This document shows, piece after piece, positions 10,756-14,823 of a stretch of 14,823 nucleotides of DNA. Position 1 is the first letter of the stretch, and every line of letters begins with the position of its first letter. The notes beneath the pieces are model-generated. The model ran no database searches, was not told where the DNA came from, and saw only the letters and a list, made by a program, of their open reading frames with translations. Source of the stretch: an uncultured Acidimicrobiales bacterium (GTDB taxonomy: Bacteria; Actinomycetota; Acidimicrobiia; Acidimicrobiales; SZUA-35); assembly GCA_938008925.1 (NCBI GenBank), contig CALLIQ010000021.1, positions 1 through 14,823 on the forward strand. The letters run 5' to 3'. The position numbers and the translations under genes were made by a program.

Positions 10756-12993
10756 ATGGGCATCTCAACGGTCGCCGATCTCGCCGGCACGTGGCGCCTC
10801 GCCGCGGTCGATGCCGAGTTGCGACGATCCGGCGCCGATCCCGACCTCGACGATTCGGCCTGGCCGACGCTGTCGATCCCGGGACACTGGGCCCAGCATC
10901 CCGACTTCGCCGAGGCGACCGGCACGATCCTGCATCGCCGGCACTTCACCCTCGATCTCGATGAGGCGCTCCCCTCTTCAGACGACCGGCTGTGGTTGAC
11001 CCTCGACGGCGTCATCGGCCAGAGCGACATCTGGCTGGACGGCCACTACGTCGGCGTCACCAACGACTACTTCGCCCCCCATCGCTTCGACATCACCGAG
11101 ATCCTGCGATCGCCGACGCCGGTTCGCACCCACGTGCTGAGCATCGAGATCGCATCGGTGGCGCGGGCCGAAGGTCGCTCGAAGCAGGCGCTCACCGGTT
11201 CGCTCCAGACCGGCCCCCTCGCTCCCCCGGGACCGAACGGCGGGATCTGGCGAGGGATTCGGATCGAACGCACGGGCCCGGTCGCGATCCGACACGCTCG
11301 ACTGGTGTGCACGAAGTCGTCGCTCGAACGAGCGCAACTGTCGTTCCGCATGGTCCTCGACGTCACCGATCCGTTCGTCGAGACGGCGGCCAGCACCGAC
11401 GGCGAGCACGAGGCGATCGTCCACACGAGCGTGCTGAGCCCCGGCGGGCAGGCCGTGGCGGGCGACTCCGTCCCCCACCGTCTCGCCGCTGGTGAGAACC
11501 GAATCGAGTGGACCGTCGAGGTCGAGTCGCCGGAGCTGTGGTGGCCGAAGGCTCTCGGCGACCAGCCCCGCTACGACGTGTCGGTCGCCGTCGATGCGGC
11601 ATCGCCCGATCGGGCAGCGTCGCACGACCGCGGGAGTCGCATCTCCGATCGTCGACACTGGCGAACCGGTCTCCGGTCGGTCTCGGCCGACAGCTTCAAC
11701 TGGCGGGTCAATGGTCGACGCCTGTTCGCCAAGGGAATCGTCGTCGGCCCTCAACATCGCTTCCTCGCCAGTCTCACCGACGAGCAGGTCCGCGACGACG
11801 TCCGATCGGCGCAGGCGGCGGGCCTCGACCTGATCCGGGTGCACGGCCACATCGCCCCACCCGCGCTCTACGACGAAGCCGACCGTCGCGGCATGTTGGT
11901 CTGGCAGGATCTGCCGCTCGTCGGCGGCTACGCCACCAGCGCTCGGGGCCGGGCCCAGGCGACCGCTCGCGAGGCCGTTGACGTGCTCGGCCATCACCCA
12001 TCGATCGCCGCCTGGTGCGCCCACGACGAACCCAACGGCACCGCCTTACCCGAGCCGCCCGCCCGCACCGAGCGCTTGCCGTCGTTCGGGCGGAGTCTCA
12101 GCCGCCATCTCCTCCCGAGCTGGAACCGTTCGGTCCTCGATCCGATGCTGCGCCGCGAGCTGCGCAACGCCGACAAGAGCCGAACCGTGATCGCCCGGTC
12201 CGGCAGTCTGCCGACGCTCACGGACCTCACGCCCTCGGACCCCCACCTGTGGTTGGGCTGGCACAACGGGGCGCCCGAAGACCTCCCGGAACTGCTGCGC
12301 TCGTGGCCTCGGCTCGGCTCGTTCCTCGGCGGTTTCGGGGCCCAATCGGTGAGCGTCGAGGACTGGGACGAGGACGCACCGCAGTGGTCGACCGCACAAG
12401 AGGGCGCATTCGACCGCTACCTACCTCGCCGGGCCTACGCCGACGGCATCGCATGGTCGGTTGCGACGCGGGCCTACCAGGCCGATCTGATCCGGGTGCA
12501 CATCGAGACGCTTCGGCGGCTGAAGTACCGACCGGTCGGTGGGTTCTGCCTCACCGCGCTGGCCGACGCCGAGCCGGCGGGCGGCTTCGGCGTGCTGGGT
12601 CATGACCGTCGACCGAAGCCGGGCTACGAAGCGCTGACCGACGTCTGTCGGCCCGTCATCGTCGTGACCGACATGCCGCCGATGGTCACCTCGGCCGGAG
12701 AACGGCTCTCGTTCGACGTGCACGCCGTCAGCGATCTCCACGATCAACTCGACGACGTCCGAGTCACCGCGACCGCCCGGTGCGGCGACTGGCACCGCAC
12801 CGTCACCTGGGGCGGCGAACTCGACGCTGATTCGTGTGCCCTCATCGGCACGCTGGCCTTCGACGTTCCCGACCTCAACGGACCGCTCACGATCGATCTC
12901 GAGCTCCGAGCCGATGAGTGGTCGGCGACCAACCGCTACCAGACGGTCGTGATCCCGCCGTCGGAGACCCTGCACGCCAGTCGCGTCACCTGA
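10756..12993 (+). CDS. GH2-family beta-mannosidase-like protein lacking the catalytic nucleophile
   Basis: This 745-residue protein has the GH2 order: a jelly-roll sugar-binding domain (about 1-170, with LDGVIGQSDIWLDGHYVGV), an immunoglobulin-like domain (about 180-310), a barrel (about 310-620, opening NGRRLFAKGIVVGP and containing RRGMLVWQDLP), and a C-terminal beta domain. The barrel resembles beta-mannosidase and exo-glucosaminidase. The acid/base Glu is present as E425 in WCAHDEPNG. The nucleophile motif, S-E-F-G-x-Q-S in mannosidases, reads G-G-F-G-A-Q-S, so G526 stands where the nucleophile Glu should be. The protein may use another residue, bind sugar without cutting, or be inactive. 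No signal peptide is visible, so it is probably cytoplasmic. The ATG at 10756 is preferred over GTG at 10738; CAGACT lies 8 bases before it and no Shine-Dalgarno is evident. It is divergent from the AAA+ gene. Confidence 0.85.
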   Translation: MGISTVADLAGTWRLAAVDAELRRSGADPDLDDSAWPTLSIPGHWAQHPDFAEATGTILHRRHFTLDLDEALPSSDDRLWLTLDGVIGQSDIWLDGHYVGVTNDYFAPHRFDITEILRSPTPVRTHVLSIEIASVARAEGRSKQALTGSLQTGPLAPPGPNGGIWRGIRIERTGPVAIRHARLVCTKSSLERAQLSFRMVLDVTDPFVETAASTDGEHEAIVHTSVLSPGGQAVAGDSVPHRLAAGENRIEWTVEVESPELWWPKALGDQPRYDVSVAVDAASPDRAASHDRGSRISDRRHWRTGLRSVSADSFNWRVNGRRLFAKGIVVGPQHRFLASLTDEQVRDDVRSAQAAGLDLIRVHGHIAPPALYDEADRRGMLVWQDLPLVGGYATSARGRAQATAREAVDVLGHHPSIAAWCAHDEPNGTALPEPPARTERLPSFGRSLSRHLLPSWNRSVLDPMLRRELRNADKSRTVIARSGSLPTLTDLTPSDPHLWLGWHNGAPEDLPELLRSWPRLGSFLGGFGAQSVSVEDWDEDAPQWSTAQEGAFDRYLPRRAYADGIAWSVATRAYQADLIRVHIETLRRLKYRPVGGFCLTALADAEPAGGFGVLGHDRRPKPGYEALTDVCRPVIVVTDMPPMVTSAGERLSFDVHAVSDLHDQLDDVRVTATARCGDWHRTVTWGGELDADSCALIGTLAFDVPDLNGPLTIDLELRADEWSATNRYQTVVIPPSETLHASRVT

Positions 12994-12994
12994 G

Positions 12995-13014
12995 GACGTT
13001 TCGTTTCAAACGTC
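12995..13014. promoter_or_regulatory. Inverted repeat between GH2-like gene and sdhC
   Basis: GACGTTT (12995-13001) and AAACGTC (13008-13014) are perfect 7-bp arms around a 6-base loop. A smaller palindrome, CGTTT-C-AAACG (13002-13012), overlaps it, so two alternative hairpins or half-site pairings exist. It starts two bases after the GH2 stop codon. It may be a transcription-factor site for the sdh operon or a weak terminator without a T-run. Downstream, TAGTGT at 13047-13052 could be the sdhC -10. Confidence 0.4.
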
Positions 13015-13123
13015 ACACAACTTGGGCCCCGCCCACGGGGTGGCGGTAGTGTCGGCCGGCGGTACCCACCTCGTGGGCCGCCCGTTCAACACCGCACACC
13101 CATCGAGCACTGGAGCGTCAGGC

Positions 13124-13963
13124 GTGGCAGCACCAACTCTGGCCGGAGGATCATCCGCCCGGAACTCATCAGCCCAGAACACGTCAGCAGAGCGGCCGAT
13201 TCGGCCAAAGAAGCGCGAACTGCCCTTCCCGCTGAACCTGTATCAAACGGCTGTCGGCAAGAAGTGGGTCATGGCCGTCACCGGCCTGATGCTGCTGGGC
13301 TTCGTCGTGTTCCACATGCTCGGCAACCTCAAGCTCTACCTGGGCGCCGTCGAGCACAACGGCGAGGCGGTGTGGGACATCGACCTGTACGGCGAGTTCC
13401 TGCGTGAGCTGCTCGTCCCGCTGTTCCCCCGCACCTACTTCCTGTGGTTGCTCCGCTTCGGCCTGATGGGCGCCTTCGCTCTCCACATCCACTCGGCGTA
13501 CTCGCTGACCCGGATGAACCAGTCGTCGGGCAGCCGCTACCAGTCGAAGCAGGACTGGCTCGCCGCCAACTTCGCCTCCCGTTCGATGCGGGTCACCGGC
13601 GTGATCACCATCCTCTACCTGGTCTTCCACCTGGCCGATCTCACCTGGGGCATCAGCGCCATCAGCCCCGATTGGGAGCGTGGCGAGGTCTACAACAACC
13701 TGGCCTACAGCCTCGGTCGTTGGTGGGTCGCCCTCATCTACATCGCCGCCAACGTGGCCATCTCGATCCACATCTTCCACGGTGCGTGGAGCATGTTCCA
13801 GAGCCTCGGTCTCAACAATCCCCGGTGGAATTCGCTCCGCCGATCAGTCGCGGCAGGCCTTGCTGGCGCGATCCTCATTGGCAACCTGAGCTTCCCGGTC
13901 GCAATCATCGCTGGTGCGATCGAGCCCGGAGAGCCTGAAGTCAGCCTCGAGTCGAACGAGTAA
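13124..13963 (+). CDS. sdhC: Succinate dehydrogenase cytochrome b subunit (B-type, five-helix)
   Basis: This 279-residue membrane anchor belongs to the fused single-subunit type with five helices, at about 48-66, 105-128, 155-176, 200-222 and 247-270. His residues placed to bind two b-type hemes are H64 (FHMLGNLK), H121/H123 (LHIHSAYSL), H169 (VFHLADL) and H216/H219 (IHIFHGAWS). The subunit passes electrons between succinate oxidation and the quinone pool. B-type di-heme enzymes often work with menaquinone. The frame is open from 13022, but GTG at 13124 is chosen because GGAG lies 8 bases before it. The resulting first 32 residues are Ser/Ala-rich and not part of the membrane fold. sdhA follows 11 bases after the stop codon. 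The iron-sulfur subunit sdhB is expected beyond the window. Confidence 0.93.
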   Translation: MAAPTLAGGSSARNSSAQNTSAERPIRPKKRELPFPLNLYQTAVGKKWVMAVTGLMLLGFVVFHMLGNLKLYLGAVEHNGEAVWDIDLYGEFLRELLVPLFPRTYFLWLLRFGLMGAFALHIHSAYSLTRMNQSSGSRYQSKQDWLAANFASRSMRVTGVITILYLVFHLADLTWGISAISPDWERGEVYNNLAYSLGRWWVALIYIAANVAISIHIFHGAWSMFQSLGLNNPRWNSLRRSVAAGLAGAILIGNLSFPVAIIAGAIEPGEPEVSLESNE

Positions 13964-13974
13964 GGAACCGCCAG

Positions 13975-14823
13975 ATGCTTCCCGATTCAAAGATCCCTGA
14001 GGGTCCACTTGCCGACAAGTGGGACAACCACAAGTTCGGTATCAAGCTGGTCAACCCCGCCAACAAGCGGAAGTTCAAGATCATCGTGGTCGGCACCGGC
14101 CTCGCTGGTTCTTCCGCAGCCGCAACGCTGGCCGAGCTCGGCTACGAGGTCGACGCCTTCACGTTCCACGACTCGCCCAGGCGAGCGCACTCGATCGCCG
14201 CCCAGGGCGGCATCAACGCGGCGAAGAACTATCGCAACGACGGCGACAGCGTCTACCGACTGTTCTACGACACCATCAAGGGTGGCGACTATCGCGGCCG
14301 CGAGGCGAACACCTACCGCCTCGCCCAGGTCTCGGTCGACATCATCGACCAGATGGCTGCACAGGGCGTGCCCTTCGCCCGTGAGTACGGCGGCCTTCTC
14401 GCCAACCGCTCCTTCGGTGGCGCTCAGGTGAGCCGCACGTTCTACGCCCGAGGCCAGACCGGTCAGCAGCTCCTGCTCGGCGCCTACCAGCAGATGATGG
14501 CCCAGGTCGACGCCGGCAAGGTGACGCTGCACACCCGCCAGGAGATGCTCGATCTCGTCATGAAGGACGGCGAAGCCTGCGGCATCGTCACCCGAGATCT
14601 CACCACCGGCGAAGTGAAGAGCCACTCGGCACACGCCGTGGTGCTGTGCACCGGCGGCTACGGCAACGTGTTCTACCTGAGCACCAACGCCATGACCTGC
14701 AACGTCACGGCCGCATGGCGAGCGCACCGCAAGGGCGCCTACTTCGCCAACCCCTGCTACACCCAAATTCATCCGACGTGCATTCCAGCAGCGGACGAGT
14801 TCCAGTCGAAGCTGACGTTGATG
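13975..14823 (+). CDS. sdhA: Succinate dehydrogenase flavoprotein subunit, N-terminal part
   Basis: The first 283 codons are present and the gene runs off the right edge (family length is about 600-650). The protein shows the FAD-binding G-x-G-x-x-G at 40-45 (GTGLAG), the RRAHSIAAQGGIN block with H72, the residue that covalently holds FAD in this family, SFGGAQVSRTFYARGQTG in the capping region, and the substrate-site segment HPTCIP starting at H266. It oxidises succinate to fumarate and passes electrons to the iron-sulfur subunit. The ATG at 13975 has AAGGA 8 bases upstream, overlapping the sdhC stop region, so the two genes form an operon. Fumarate reductase is an alternative, but the order sdhC-sdhA with an actinobacterial B-type anchor favours succinate dehydrogenase. 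No damage is visible in the part seen. Confidence 0.97.
   Translation, partial: MLPDSKIPEGPLADKWDNHKFGIKLVNPANKRKFKIIVVGTGLAGSSAAATLAELGYEVDAFTFHDSPRRAHSIAAQGGINAAKNYRNDGDSVYRLFYDTIKGGDYRGREANTYRLAQVSVDIIDQMAAQGVPFAREYGGLLANRSFGGAQVSRTFYARGQTGQQLLLGAYQQMMAQVDAGKVTLHTRQEMLDLVMKDGEACGIVTRDLTTGEVKSHSAHAVVLCTGGYGNVFYLSTNAMTCNVTAAWRAHRKGAYFANPCYTQIHPTCIPAADEFQSKLTLM

Noticed and set aside
10601..10768. Longer N-terminus for the AAA+ protein
   Set aside because: The extra residues are Pro/Arg-rich without family likeness, and the leaderless-type signal supports GTG at 10600.
10978..12024. 348-residue minus-strand open frame
   Set aside because: It is antisense to the GH2-like gene and its composition is typical of shadow frames in GC-rich DNA.
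13987..14772. 261-residue minus-strand open frame
   Set aside because: It is antisense to sdhA, whose FAD-binding motifs are unmistakable.

Overview
The window is high-GC bacterial DNA and looks like an actinobacterial chromosome. The reasons are two WhiB-type iron-sulfur regulators (a family confined to Actinobacteria and their phages), a SigE-like ECF sigma factor next to a Tat gene, and a B-type five-helix SdhC placed before SdhA. Acidimicrobiia (Ilumatobacter-like) is my best guess from overall gene style; it is an inference, not a proven placement. I see no rRNA, tRNA, CRISPR array, insertion sequence or prophage gene.

Layout. Positions 1-636 (minus) hold the start of a ROK-family sugar kinase, preceded and overlapped by an unrecognised protein with a long acidic Ala/Glu/Pro tail. 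Positions 756-1007 (plus) hold a small WhiB protein. Positions 1039-3125 (minus) form a regulatory block, read as whiB, tatA (58 residues), ECF sigma factor, and a single-span membrane protein that is probably its anti-sigma factor. Positions 3349-5391 (minus) encode a large VWA-domain protein. Positions 5520-9136 are a small metabolic island: a cyclase/formamidase-like hydrolase (minus), then a HAD hydrolase, a degenerate GH1-like protein and a nucleoside hydrolase (all plus). Positions 9197-10600 (minus) encode a MoxR/ChlI-type AAA+ ATPase, the probable partner of the VWA protein. Positions 10756-12993 (plus) encode a GH2 beta-mannosidase-like protein. Positions 13124-14823 (plus) begin an sdhC-sdhA operon that runs off the edge. 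No stretch over 300 bases lacks a gene; the longest gap, 3126-3348, holds a perfect 16-bp palindrome upstream of whiB.

How the genes may work together. Two matches to an ECF promoter (GGAAC, 17 bases, CGTT or CGTC) lie directly before the anti-sigma gene and before the plus-strand whiB. This suggests one envelope-stress regulon with feedback through the anti-sigma factor and a WhiB output. The VWA and AAA+ genes fit the pattern of a metal-dependent remodelling or chaperone pair, although here they are separated by about 3.8 kb of unrelated metabolic genes.

The most notable signals are these. (1) A -10-like TAnnnT lies 5-7 bases before the start codon of six genes, which points to common leaderless mRNAs and also fixes several starts. 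(2) Four carbohydrate/hydrolase-type proteins lack canonical active-site residues: the GH2 nucleophile Glu is Gly, the GH1 nucleophile motif is absent, two cyclase metal ligands are changed to Asn/Tyr, and the second Asp of the HAD motif is Ala. (3) There are G-quadruplex-type repeats and palindromes in the regulatory gaps. I do not see a clearly new defence or mobile system.
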